Source of the DNA: Astropecten irregularis
Lineage: Eukaryota; Echinodermata; Asteroidea; Paxillosida; Astropectinidae
Assembly: GCA_963971285.1 (NCBI GenBank)
Contig: OZ020244.1
Coordinates: forward strand, 35,898,001 to 35,962,000
Length of the DNA: 64,000 nt
Reading direction: 5' to 3'
The position numbers were made by a program, and so were the translations under genes. Numbering within the stretch: the stretch's first letter is position 1; the number at the start of each line of letters is the position of its first letter. The notes under the pieces were generated by a model, which saw nothing but the letters and a program-made list of their open reading frames with translations, searched no databases and was not told the origin of the DNA. Shown one piece after another: positions 27,301-33,215 of the stretch.

Positions 27301-30300
27301 CAGTTGCATTGTGGGAAAGTTATTCTTGATTTTTTCTGGTTCCTCAAACAATACCACATTTTCTCAAACGTGATACCACAATTTGAAGCCACATACTATG
27401 TAATAGCAAAGCTGTTAATGGTATAAGCTTCCATTTTATGAAGTCAAACCATAGATGTGGTGGGTGTTGAGCTAACTCCTTAAGAGAGGATGTTCAACAC
27501 TTAACAAACCTCGCTTTGTTTGTTAGAAAACAAAATATTTATCTCACACAGAAAGAGAGTCTTTTTGATGAATTTTGCTCAACCCGCAAGCTGCCCCAAA
27601 ATTGAAACTGTCTGAATTTCGTCAATGGGGGCAGCAGACAAATCTGTGTGATTTCGTGACGTCACATTACGGAGTCTTTTCATTAAATGAAAAGGCTCAT
27701 TACGTCACATTACGGAGCCTTTTCATTAAATGTATGCTGCCCCCATTGACGACATTTAGACAGTTCCAATTTTGGGGTAGCTTGCGGGTTGAGCATGTAG
27801 AGTGAAAATTCATCAACAAGACTCTTTCTGTGTTCAGTGTGAGATAAAAAAAATTCTCATCTCAAGTAATTTAATGATTATAGTTCTAACAAATAAAGCG
27901 AGGTTTGTTGAGTGTTGAACATCCAGGAGAGAGTGCTTGTTAGGTACATGCTTCACTGAACTTTTGAGTGCCATTTGTTTGTTTTGAAAAAAACATCACC
28001 AATCCTGTCAACTTCTTTTTGACTCACCATGTAGTGGTTCGACTTCGATTACAAAGGATTTGATCATTATGGTTTGAGAAAGATATTAACTTTCTCTCCT
28101 GAGGACGACTAGAGCACACTAGTCGAAACGTCGAGAATCCACTCTCATCGGTCCTTTTCAGGACCACACATCTTCCATTGAAAAAGAGTATTATATTTGG
28201 TGTCACCGCTAGCCTTACTCATTCTAAAGATATTCTCATCATCATCTGTTGATAGTTTGTCCCCTTCTATTTCACATCAAGGGTTAGGGTTAGGGTTACC
28301 TGCAACTCCTCTAATGTGGTCTATGCCATCAGTTGCCTGCAATGCCCCAGAGCCCCCTGTACATTGGTCAAACTGGTCAGTCACTGCGGCAACGGATCAA
28401 TGGCCACAAGTTTGACATTCGACACCAGGATGTGGAGAAGCCAGTGTCCCAAAGACTTCAATCTCCCTGGCCATGCCATCGCTGACCTGAGAGTGGCTGT
28501 GCTCAGACAAAAGAACTTCAAAACCAGAATGGACAGAGAAGCAGAGGAGCAAAAGATAATCCACAGACTGGACTGCTCCCAGTTATGACTTATCATGCCC
28601 CCTTTTCTTTGGATATGCTTCATTGCTTTATACCAGTTGATATACTCATGTTGATGATGCTCCACTTCATTACATCTGATGAAGTACTTGTTACTTCGAA
28701 AGCTTATGTAGTTTTTCTCATAGTTAGTCTTTAAGTGCTACCCTAATTTTCTTTATTACATCTGCACAGGTGACAGATGAGTACACCGTCATTGGCCGAT
28801 CGCTCTTCAAGAAAGAAACCAACATGCAAGCATTTGTTGGGCTCAAGGTTGAGCTGTCTACTGGGGAGGTGGGAGTCATCGAAGGAGGTTTCGGTCAGAG
28901 TGGGAAATTCAAGATTAGAATTCCCGGTGAGTGGGATTCATGGGTATTTCAATTTTTTTTTTGCCCAGTGGCCCAGATTTACAGAACGTATGCTAAACTG
29001 AAAGTAAGCTTTCTTGCCAATTAAAGGTAGTATCATACTTTGGTAAGAGACCAAAACAGAAATGTTCACAGATTTACGTGTAACTTTCAGGGTATGAAGA
29101 TGATGCCAGTAGAAACCTCGCGTTAAATATTTCCGCCTGAAATGGTGTATTTATCCAGAATTTAGTAAAACAACGACCGAAAATCTTTTTGATCTTTTAA
29201 TAGATCAAAAATAAAAGAGAAAAGACTTAAGAAATACTTTGGCTGTTTTTCACTGTTTTCTCCCAAAAAAAAGTGGGCACCGTATGGGACTGAAATTTTC
29301 ACAGATGACTGTTGCTGTATCTGTCTTGATATTTTTGCCCATGGATATGTATTTCTTTGATAAAAAGTATGATATTACCTTTAAAGCAGTAATGAACTGC
29401 TGCAAATTGCTCATCAACCAAAACGATAGCCTGCAATATATAAAATGCTTGGAGTTAATATTAGGTTGACCTGATGTTTGATCCTAGCAGAATCTTTTTT
29501 CAAAGGCTAAATGTTCCTGCTACATTTAGGATCTCCTGACTTAAAGGTACAGTGTAATATCATACTTTGTTTTTTTGTCAAAGAAGTACAGATTTATGGG
29601 CAAAAATATCAAGGAAGATACAGTAACAGTCATCTTTGAAAATTTCAGTCCCATACGGTGCCCACTTTTTGAGAAAACGGCGAAAAACGGCCACAGTATT
29701 TCTTAAGTGTTTTCTCTTTTATTTTTAATCTTTTAAAAGATCAAACAGATTTTCGGTCGTTGTTTTACTTATTTCTGGATAAATACACCATTTTAGGCAG
29801 AACAATTTTAACTGTATGTTTCTACCACCACCATCTTCATAGTTCATACCCTATAAGTTATACGTAAATCTGTGAACATTTCTGTTTAGGTTTCTTACCA
29901 AAGTATGATACTACCTTTATTAACGCAGAAAGAGTTTCTCTAGCATGATTGAATTTGAGTAAAGCAGCGCTATGAAATGGAAATCATATACTTCAGATTA
30001 TAACCTTTGGGATAGAAATGAGCAGTATGTTGGCAGATGCCACTAGCCAGTTCAGGCCACTTATGTGGAGGTGACATTTTTGGTTGAATCTTCAGAATCC
30101 TCCCACATTTCAACCAATAGTGTCCTTAGTCCTTACGCATTTTTATGGCCGCCATGACGCATGACATTACGGGCGAATCACAACCACTAACTTCATACCG
30201 TTATTTCGCTTTTCGCGGCAGTTGACCGCTGTTTTAATAACTTTTTTTTGTTCATTTCACTTGATTTCTAATTATCGTAAACTAAAGCAAGAAAAGATTT

Positions 30301-32945
30301 TTCAGAAAAAAAAAATCATGCCACTATAAAAACACACAAATAAAAACGTGCACAGATTTTTGTTGTACGATGTTATACGTCATTATAATTCACGTGCAAA
30401 CATCGCATAATGAAACTGCGCAGATATTTGTGAATTTGTGATATACGATGTACCAAACATCACAAATGTGCGAAGATATTTCTGATGTTCGATGTTCCTC
30501 CTGCGCCACCTTTCTTTGCCGTCTTGCGCATGATATTCATAGTTAATTTCACACTGTGAGTAATGTAATGCGCGCCCCATGTGTCATGTGTCATGGCGAC
30601 CACCGCATTTTGCACTGGATACGAAACCACACTATAGAGAGGGAAATTGCCTCATATTTAATAATGACGCGTCTTTCACAGTTCATTTCTACATTCAGCA
30701 TGTTCAGTGCTATACAGTGAGGTCAAATTCTTTGCTTTTTTGCGACTTTTGGCCAATTATTTTCATCTCAGCCTGTACATCTTGATTCATAAATTCAAGA
30801 TTTGTGTAATTTATTATGTCAGTTGTGAGAGTTTCCTCCTATTTATTTGTGTAATTCACAGATGGGCTAAAAGCAGAAACTATGCAGCAACTCGCTTCAT
30901 CTGGTAAAAAGAAAGGGAAAAAGGCCAGCAAAGCAGGTATGCGATGCCATTTGAACAGAATGTTTCAATCACTCAGGCTAACAGTCAATGCCACATAGGT
31001 CCCCTGGTTGGATTCGAACCAGGTGACCCTGATTGGGTATGGACAAGCAAACCACTTGACTTGGTGCACCTGATGGGATTCGAACCAGGGGCCTATTTCA
31101 TAAAGCTCTGCGACGCGTCGCAACTCGATTTGCGACGCGTCGCATCTAGGCGGTGAGTCCATAGAGAAAGGATGCGTCTTAACTCTGCGATGCGTCGTAA
31201 GTTTTATGAAATCAGGGGCCGATTTCATAAAACTTACGATGCGTCGCAGAGTTAAGACGCATCCTTTCTCTATGGACTCACCGTATAGATGAGACGCGTC
31301 GCACCTAGGACGCGTCGCAAATCGAGTTGCGACGCGTCGCAGACCTTTATGAAATCGGTCCCAACCCCCATGTACACTGGTTAGGTAGGGACTGGCAATC
31401 CTGTCTATATAGTGCCCCTGGTTGGATTCAAACCAGAGGCCGATTCCACTAACGTGTTGCGATCATCACTAAAGCCCAAATTCATCGCTACACGGAAATT
31501 TGCTACGCAGAGTAGTGGTATTACCGTTTAGCGATGGATTTGGGCTTTAGCGAAGATTGCAAAGCGTTAGTGAAATCGACCCCAGGTACCCTGATTGGGT
31601 AGTTACTGGCTTCCAGATCCACTTGGTGCCAATGGTGAGCTTCAAACCAGGTACACTGATTAGGTAGGGATTATTACAACCTCCGCTCTTTCATTTTGGG
31701 GATCTTTTTTTATGTTAATCCAATATCTAGATGTTGTCAAAATTGACCAATATATTGCAGATGACGGAGACCCTCCGATCCAGTGAGCGACATCTAGATC
31801 TGTTCATCGAGTGAACATCTCTCCGATAATGGACTTTTTTCTGGCTTTAACGGAGACTTCCTCACCATAATACATTTTCTCTTTTCCTTACAGAAGAGAA
31901 AGGTGGGGCATCTCATTTGGATCGAAAAATCCTATTTTCATCGAGATGCCTGTGTTGCCATGAGACAATTTTTCGATTTGAGCTCAATGTATTTTTGTTG
32001 TACAGAAAGTATTTCATCATATGGATAGGTTAATAATGAAAGCCCCTTCTTTTTAGGTGTTCGGGTTCAAGCCGAACACCTATTGTTATTGTTCGGGTTT
32101 TTCTTTTTCATTAATCTTCTTTTCAAACTTGTCAGCAGGACTTCTATATGACAGTTACAAGATATTAACTTGAAACTTGGTGGGAACTTCGGTCATGATT
32201 CCAAGTTGTATTTAGAAGTGTGAAGCCCAAGAGCACTTTGTCTTGTTTGTGAAGTTTGAACGTGGTCACGTCATTCAACCGGAAGTTATGCGCTTTTAAA
32301 GGGAAAATGACGTCATTATTCAAATACTGTTTACTCGGTAATTACATGACGTACGTCAGTGAAAATTGCAAAATATTTACATCGTATGCATTCAATGAAA
32401 ATGTTCAGTTGCTTTTGATGAACTAACCGGAAGTTGTTGTCCAGACAATATTACATGTATTTAAAGGTGATGCTATTTTATATACGCTATCAGTCAGTGT
32501 ACGAATACGGCAATCAGCATATCAAAACATGTATTTGTTCAATCACGCAGTTTAAGTGCATTTCAATATGCCGTTGTATGAGGAACGATAGATCACAGAC
32601 GTTCCAACTTGTTCACATAACACTTCCACTATACGAAATAAGACCCGAACACCTAGTGGTTGTTCCCACAACCACAATGTCTAGTTCAATGTATTTCAGT
32701 TGAGTGATAGTCCAAAATATAAGTTAACAGCAACGTCGTAACGTAATATTTTCTTTGCTTCCTACATGTAGGTGTTAGGTCATGCACTCATCCTTTGTTT
32801 TGTTTTGTGTTCAGAAGACGCGGAGGATACAGCCCCGCCTGCTGATGAAGGGGGCGGAGCCTCATCCAAACATCAACCAATCAAAATCAGTCTCCGGTTC
32901 AAACGCTACGTCCACGACACAAAGAAACGTATGATCCAAGCGTGA
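841..32945 (+). CDS. EEFSEC: EEFSEC, selenocysteine-specific elongation factor (3' half, eight exons)
   Basis: This is the C-terminal half of eEFSec, the GTPase that delivers selenocysteyl-tRNA to UGA codons with SBP2 and SECIS RNA. Exons are 841-909, 11690-11779, 13032-13232, 18128-18186, 18769-18840, 28770-28926, 30862-30936 and 32815-32945. Their phases join without a break into about 283 residues and a stop. Recognisable family segments, in order, are SVQKIPYFKGT, GHETVMGR, QQWALIEFEKPVTCP, NTCRLAFHG, VIGRSLFKKETNMQAFVGLK, FGQSGKFKIRIP and the basic tail RFKRYVHDTKKRMIQ. They correspond to domain III and the selenium-specific domain IV of the roughly 600-residue family. The GTPase domain and domain II must lie upstream of base 1. 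The intron after exon 13032-13232 has AT-AC ends; the others are GT-AG. Introns are long (up to about 10.8 kb) and full of MITEs. Identification is secure from the protein match. Confidence 0.95.
999..1060 (-). repeat. Family B MITE end fragment
   Basis: TTAA is followed by AGGGAGCATATAGGATTTGC, the same end as copies at 9407 and 59310. The match fades after the A-rich run. Confidence 0.6.
1230..1605 (+). mobile_element. SINE family X, copy 1
   Basis: A tRNA-like B box (ttgggttcaaatccatcc) is followed by a body shared with 57390-57755, including ggcaagacgctctgtcacat and ggagttgagatggtttc. It ends in an ATT-rich region. Confidence 0.75.
1627..1835. repeat. Short inverted repeat with AGGGAGAC motifs
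   Basis: ttagggagac occurs twice and its complement gtctccctaa twice within about 200 bases, suggesting a small palindromic element. Boundaries are unclear. Confidence 0.4.
1850..3455. other. EEFSEC intron, no recognised feature
   Basis: Unique within the window by eye. Short overlapping ORFs at 2646-2940 on both strands show no known motif. Confidence 0.5.
3460..3827 (+). mobile_element. Family B MITE, diverged
   Basis: Starts TTAAAAGGTATAATACATT, contains the shared core gagctcaatcggacatct, and ends ccaatcctggactgtac. Confidence 0.7.
3828..4845. other. EEFSEC intron with C-rich tract
   Basis: Holds a poly-C run at about 4121-4140 and a CT-rich stretch. A 99-residue minus-strand ORF at 4275-4574 matches no family I know. 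Confidence 0.5.
4848..5293. mobile_element. Family D mariner-like MITE, complete
   Basis: Inverted ends CAGGGTGTCCCAGAAAAAAC / ttctgggacaccctg are flanked by TA on both sides, the Tc1/mariner target. At about 446 bp it carries no transposase. Confidence 0.85.
5889..6231 (-). mobile_element. Family A MITE
   Basis: Inverted copy with the core ttcagattcac...tacagtaacagtcatctgtg. Its right end shares one TTAA with the next copy. Confidence 0.8.
6237..6600 (+). mobile_element. Family A MITE, abutting previous copy
   Basis: Begins AGGTAGTATCATACTTTTG after the shared TTAA (6232-6235) and ends CCAAAGTATGATACTTATT before TTAA. The internal gatcttttaaaagatc palindrome is present. Confidence 0.85.
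6859..7881. mobile_element. Family P inverted-repeat element split by a family C insertion
   Basis: Ends are aaggccttttcacac and cttgtgaaaaggcctt. A second inverted match joins ctctcaaccattgagacatt (7449) with ctcaatggttgagagg (about 7840). The family C copy at 6882-7438 interrupts it, so about 460 bp belongs to P. Confidence 0.65.
6882..7438 (+). mobile_element. Family C MITE, complete with TTAA duplication
   Basis: AGGGTCTCTGC...GCAGGAACCCT lies between TTAA at 6878-6881 and TTAA at 7439-7442. About 557 bp, no coding capacity. Confidence 0.85.
7995..8546 (-). mobile_element. Family C MITE, inverted copy
   Basis: Inverted relative to 6882-7438 and flanked by TTAA at 7991-7994 and 8547-8550. 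With the first copy it forms an inverted pair separated by about 550 bp. Confidence 0.85.
8551..9030. other. EEFSEC intron, no recognised feature
   Basis: No repeat or protein motif recognised. Confidence 0.5.
9033..9407 (+). mobile_element. Family B MITE, complete
   Basis: Runs from AGGTACAATACATGATTGG to CAAATCCTATATGCCCCCT, with TTAA on the right and TTTTAA on the left. Contains a gttcggacgaac palindrome. Confidence 0.8.
9545..10327. mobile_element. Family N TTAA element with amplified right end
   Basis: TTAA-CCCTAATCCTCCTGC at left and GGGTTAGGG-TTAA at right enclose a palindromic core (accacaatgtggt) and a tandem array of the right end. Related copies lie at 52524 and 55799. Confidence 0.75.
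9671..10327 (+). repeat. 83-bp minisatellite, about eight units
   Basis: Unit starts at 9671, 9754, 9837, 9920, 10003, 10086, 10169 and 10252. Each begins ccagtcccc and ends gggttagggttaatat. Units differ by a few bases. Confidence 0.92.
10554..10902 (-). mobile_element. Family A MITE with 23-bp flanking direct repeat
   Basis: Complete copy flanked not by TTAA but by gc(a/g)ctgaattttctgcttc plus ttca at 10530-10552 and 10908-10930. Confidence 0.8.
11132..11464 (+). mobile_element. Family A MITE
   Basis: Preceded by TTTAA; contains ttcacagatttacctataac and ends accaaagtatgatattacct. Confidence 0.8.
11466..11653 (+). repeat. Family A right-half fragment beside EEFSEC exon b
   Basis: Repeats the aagaaatactgtggctg... 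to ccaaagtatgatattccct half directly after the previous copy. Ends 36 bases before the exon at 11690. Confidence 0.75.
11690..11779 (+). CDS. EEFSEC: EEFSEC exon b (GHETVMGR segment)
   Basis: The acceptor ttttggcag and donor gtaagc bound this 90-base exon, phase 1 to phase 1. It encodes TMGHETVMGRVFFFG and a short variable linker. Its upstream side is crowded: a family A MITE fragment ends at about 11653, 36 bases before the exon. Confidence 0.93.
12168..12618 (+). mobile_element. Family C MITE, left-truncated
   Basis: Shares catattcatgagcaaaactg through gcactgcatgaaccct with 6882-7438; right end at TTAA 12619-12622. Confidence 0.8.
12623..12980 (+). mobile_element. Family B MITE sharing a TTAA with family C
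   Basis: AGGTGTAATACATGATTGG to CCAATCCTGTATTGTACCT, with TTAA on both sides. The left TTAA is the right TTAA of the family C copy. It ends about 50 bases before EEFSEC exon c. Confidence 0.82.
13032..13232 (+). CDS. EEFSEC: EEFSEC exon c, followed by an AT-AC donor
   Basis: Acceptor acatcag; phase 1 in and phase 1 out. It encodes EFSFDEEYIYQEELL, a Ser/Thr/Gln-rich variable stretch, then QQWALIEFEKPVTCPARC and IGSKLDTDI. No GT donor fits the end of the homology. The next bases, ATATCCTTTT, are a U12-type donor. Confidence 0.93.
13407..13660 (+). mobile_element. SINE family Y, tRNA-derived
   Basis: Box A-like ggttggcgaagcggtt and B box gagttcaagtccggt are followed by tctggggttttcctccc, a body typical of invertebrate V-type SINEs. 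Confidence 0.65.
13718..14071 (-). mobile_element. Family A MITE
   Basis: AGGTATTATCATACTTTGG to ccaaagtatgatacaacct, with the gatcttttaaaagatc core. Confidence 0.85.
14080..14845. other. EEFSEC intron, relatively GC-rich unique stretch
   Basis: 14320-14620 is richer in GC and CpG than its surroundings. Minus-strand ORFs (up to 100 residues at 14400-14702) show no known motif. Confidence 0.4.
14850..15195 (+). mobile_element. LTR retrotransposon fossil: LTR end with primer-binding site
   Basis: An LTR-like stretch with an aataaa signal ends in ca and is followed by tggtgtcagaagtggga (15169-15185), a primer-binding site common in Gypsy-type elements. No coding part follows, so it looks like a short broken remnant. 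The left edge is a guess. Confidence 0.45.
15399..15443 (+). repeat. Family M fragment
   Basis: ggagactttggagaacggg and tcaagtcaacagcgca match one end of the family M palindrome at 47812. Confidence 0.55.
15489..16204. mobile_element. Composite of family A MITE copies
   Basis: A partial forward copy, an inverted near-full copy ending about 16055, and a right-half fragment ending ccaaagtatgatattatct are joined head to tail. Confidence 0.7.
16623..16855. mobile_element. Family E MITE, complete
   Basis: Inverted ends gcccttttccaaacctcggc / gccgaggtttggaaaagggc with GGCTCC-type subrepeats; the core includes ttttcagcatatggatgacg. Confidence 0.8.
17516..17778. mobile_element. Family F palindromic MITE
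   Basis: GGGGCCAATTTCtttgagctg at left and agctctatgaaattggcccc at right; aagcacaaaaa-like repeats inside. Confidence 0.8.
17845..17895 (+). repeat. Family D end fragment
   Basis: ggggtgtcccagaaaaaaat and acactgtgtctggacc match the left end of family D. No partner end nearby. Confidence 0.6.
18128..18186 (+). CDS. EEFSEC: EEFSEC exon d (NTCRLAFHG segment)
   Basis: This 59-base exon follows the AC acceptor and ends at donor gtacgt, phase 0. It encodes SNTCRLAFHGQLLHHITDK, strongly matching domain III/IV of eEFSec. Confidence 0.93.
18437..18530 (-). repeat. tRNA-like sequence (pseudogene or SINE head)
   Basis: On the minus strand, a box A-like tagctcgttgg and a good B box gtgggttcgaatcccac are about 50 bases apart. 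Acceptor and anticodon stems do not pair well, so a functional tRNA is unlikely. Confidence 0.5.
18769..18840 (+). CDS. EEFSEC: EEFSEC exon e (NYAETVLPQLKIFK segment)
   Basis: Acceptor gcttctcag and donor gtaagc bound exactly 24 codons, phase 0 to 0. They encode NYAETVLPQLKIFKNKSREG and FVDR, the family segment between the NTCRLAFHG and VIGRSLFKKE motifs. Confidence 0.93.
18934..19275 (+). mobile_element. Family B MITE, right-truncated
   Basis: TTAA-AGGTACAATACATGATTGG, nearly identical to 9033-9407 until about 19275, where SINE sequence takes over. Confidence 0.8.
19285..19415 (-). mobile_element. tRNA-derived SINE head
   Basis: On the minus strand gaggcactcgcctctcacc-like and cccgggttcgatcccgg form box A and B regions of the type seen in SINEs. 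It joins the truncated family B copy. Confidence 0.6.
19683..19923. mobile_element. Family F palindromic MITE
   Basis: Contains actgttaagcacaaaaatt and ttttgtgcttaacggtttta, matching 41435-41675 over its length. Confidence 0.75.
20055..20175 (-). repeat. Penelope-type 3' end fragment
   Basis: Minus strand reads gagaaagatcctgttaggat then cgaaacgcgtcaggc, the hairpin-plus-CGAAAC end typical of Penelope-like elements. Related pieces lie at 24920, 29385 and 51580. Confidence 0.5.
20180..20945. other. EEFSEC intron, no recognised feature
   Basis: A short match (tttccgcaaaccga) to 50005 is the only repeat seen. Confidence 0.4.
20946..22835. mobile_element. Family K foldback element with ~430-bp inverted arms
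   Basis: Left arm 20946-21375 and right arm 22385-22835 are inverted copies, ending agtccgtgggccgtg / cacggcccacggact. The spacer (about 1 kb) holds a diverged family B-like segment at 21842-22135. No coding region. Confidence 0.82.
22859..23342 (+). mobile_element. Family J element, right end diverged
   Basis: ggttgcacccaagtaaataa and about 470 following bases match 35173-35642 in the opposite orientation. Confidence 0.8.
23345..24060. other. EEFSEC intron, no recognised feature
   Basis: No repeat family or protein motif recognised. Confidence 0.45.
24067..24800. mobile_element. Family D mariner-like MITE interrupted by family E
   Basis: CAGGGTGTCCCAGA... to ...gggacaccctg with TA at both flanks. 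The interior matches 33216-33624 either side of the family E copy at 24289-24572. Confidence 0.82.
24289..24572. mobile_element. Family E MITE with expanded GGCTCC array
   Basis: Ends ggcccttttccaaacctc / gaggtttggaaaaggcc. The left arm holds about ten GGCTCC units at 24310-24364, against two or three in other copies. Confidence 0.85.
24920..24985 (-). repeat. Penelope-type 3' end fragment
   Basis: catcctagcaggatctttat and neighbours resemble the hairpin end at 20055-20175. Confidence 0.4.
24997..25354 (+). mobile_element. Family A MITE, complete
   Basis: TTAA-AGGTAGTATCATACTTTGG to AAAGTATGATGTTACCT-TTAA, with TTAA on both sides. Confidence 0.88.
25432..25825 (+). repeat. Three-unit ~125-bp tandem repeat
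   Basis: gagacattgagggcagcaga recurs near 25530, 25655 and 25793, and ccgaaatgctgttcttg twice with a diverged third form. Spacing is about 125-138 bases. Confidence 0.8.
26296..26662 (+). mobile_element. Family I MITE, complete
   Basis: AGGGATGGTACAGAATTGG to CTGTACCATACCT between TTAA at 26292-26295 and 26663-26666. Confidence 0.87.
26676..26935. mobile_element. Palindromic element with family R inside
   Basis: Outer arms aaacaaattgatcattccta / taggaatgatcaatttgttt surround R (26722-26881), whose own ends are AGGTACTCATTTTCAAGCTG and its inverse. Confidence 0.75.
27487..27924. repeat. Large palindrome, ~190-bp arms
   Basis: gatgttcaacacttaacaaa at left is mirrored by gttgagtgttgaacatc at right. 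The centre repeats gtcacattacggag and cattaaatg on both sides. Confidence 0.85.
28045..28150 (+). repeat. Penelope-like terminal fragment with hammerhead-like core
   Basis: ctcctgaggacgactag, a hairpin, and ctagtcgaaacgtcgag (28097-28134) are characteristic of Penelope-like element ends. Confidence 0.65.
28268..28290 (+). repeat. Short interstitial telomere-like TTAGGG run
   Basis: About three TTAGGG-phase units (gggttagggttagggtt) lie between the terminal fragment and the GIY-YIG fragment. Confidence 0.8.
28292..28720 (+). pseudogene. Penelope-like element, GIY-YIG endonuclease remnant
   Basis: VYAISCLQCP, then NLPGHAIADLRVAVLRQKNF and EEQKIIHRLDCSQL, are the C-terminal GIY-YIG part of a Penelope-like polyprotein. 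The reading frame is broken about twice and the reverse transcriptase is absent. A 3' tail with ctgatgaagtacttgttact follows. Confidence 0.8.
28770..28926 (+). CDS. EEFSEC: EEFSEC exon f (VIGRSLFKKETN...FGQSGKFKI)
   Basis: Acceptor tctgcacag and donor gtgagt; phase 0 in, phase 1 out. It is the best conserved exon: TVIGRSLFKKETNMQAFVGL, then LSTGEVGVIEGGFGQSGKFK. A Penelope-like fragment ends shortly upstream and a family A MITE starts 99 bases downstream. Confidence 0.96.
29025..29380 (+). mobile_element. Family A MITE, complete
   Basis: TTAA-AGGTAGTATCATACTTTGG to AAAGTATGATATTACCT-TTAA, 99 bases downstream of EEFSEC exon f. Confidence 0.88.
29385..29515 (-). repeat. Penelope-type 3' end fragment
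   Basis: aactgctgcaaattgctcat and gatcctagcagaatcttttt match the copies at 20055 and 51580. Confidence 0.5.
29545..29916 (-). mobile_element. Family A MITE
   Basis: TTAA-AGGTACAGTGTAATATCAT to AAAGTATGATACTACCT. Opposite orientation to the copy 165 bases upstream. Confidence 0.85.
30118..30634 (+). mobile_element. Family L inverted-repeat element
   Basis: Matches 48219-48742 inverted over its length. Terminal inverted segments carry ggccgccatgacgcatgaca / tgtcatggcgaccaccgc. Confidence 0.85.
30862..30936 (+). CDS. EEFSEC: EEFSEC exon g (lysine-rich linker)
   Basis: Acceptor aattcacag and donor gtatgc; phase 1 to 1. It encodes GLKAETMQQLASSGKKKGKK and ASKA. This matches the basic, poorly conserved linker that precedes the C-terminal beta strand in eEFSec. 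Confidence 0.88.
31088..31214 (-). mobile_element. Family G CpG-rich palindromic MITE
   Basis: Contains ctgcgacgcgtcgcaactcg and near-complementary ends ggggcctatttcataaagc / gttttatgaaatcagg. Confidence 0.85.
31215..31362 (+). mobile_element. Family G MITE, inverted to previous copy
   Basis: ggggccgatttcataaaact to ctttatgaaatcggtccc. Its sequence is the reverse complement of the neighbouring copy. Confidence 0.88.
31437..31583. mobile_element. Family G-like palindrome, distinct interior
   Basis: gccgattccactaacgt / acgttagtgaaatcgac-type ends enclose gcccaaattcatcgct and its inverse. Confidence 0.7.
32054..32685 (+). mobile_element. Family H Helentron-like non-autonomous element
   Basis: Left end TAGGTGTTCGGG; its complement CCCGAACACCTA is subterminal at 32644, followed by hairpin gtggttgttcccacaaccac and CTAG. 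This asymmetric layout is that of Helentron/HINE elements. Confidence 0.7.
32815..32945 (+). CDS. EEFSEC: EEFSEC last exon with stop
   Basis: Acceptor tttgtgttcag; phase 1 in. An acidic stretch (EDAEDTAPPADEGGG) is followed by ISLRFKRYVHDTKKRMIQA and TGA. The end matches the vertebrate C-terminus closely. A possible donor at gttagt (about 32983) could open a 3' UTR intron, but that is untested. Confidence 0.93.
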
Positions 32946-33215
32946 CATTGCAGTCCGCAGCTGGATTCTTCAAAGATAAGGAGGTTAGTCTCCGATACCA
33001 GCCGCTGTTGTTTTGCTCTTGAACTTGGAGGTGAGCAGAGAGCTCAGCTGACCAACCATGGCCAGTGATCTTGAGTTATATTGCACAAATTGCATTACTA
33101 AAGCAAATTGTCAGGCTGAACGGAGTCTAGCATGAGTACCAGTGATTAACATTCTGGCTGGTAACCTTTTTATGATCAGTATTAAAATGATTGTGTTCAG
33201 CATCTCTAGCAAGTC

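Larger units (their letters stand above)
26170..28027. mobile_element. Composite inverted-repeat element with nested insertions
   Basis: gtcaaaaagaagttgatcag through the aaaagttcagtaaagcatgt region (26173-26290) is inverted at 27925-28024. Between lie family I, family R and a large palindrome. A related piece is at 61200-61325. Confidence 0.6.
30985..31690. repeat. Diverged tandem repeat with B-box-like units, invaded by family G
   Basis: tggttggattcgaaccagg, tgggattcgaaccagggg and gttggattcaaaccagag recur with accctgattgggta-type spacers. Family G copies split the array. Confidence 0.55.
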
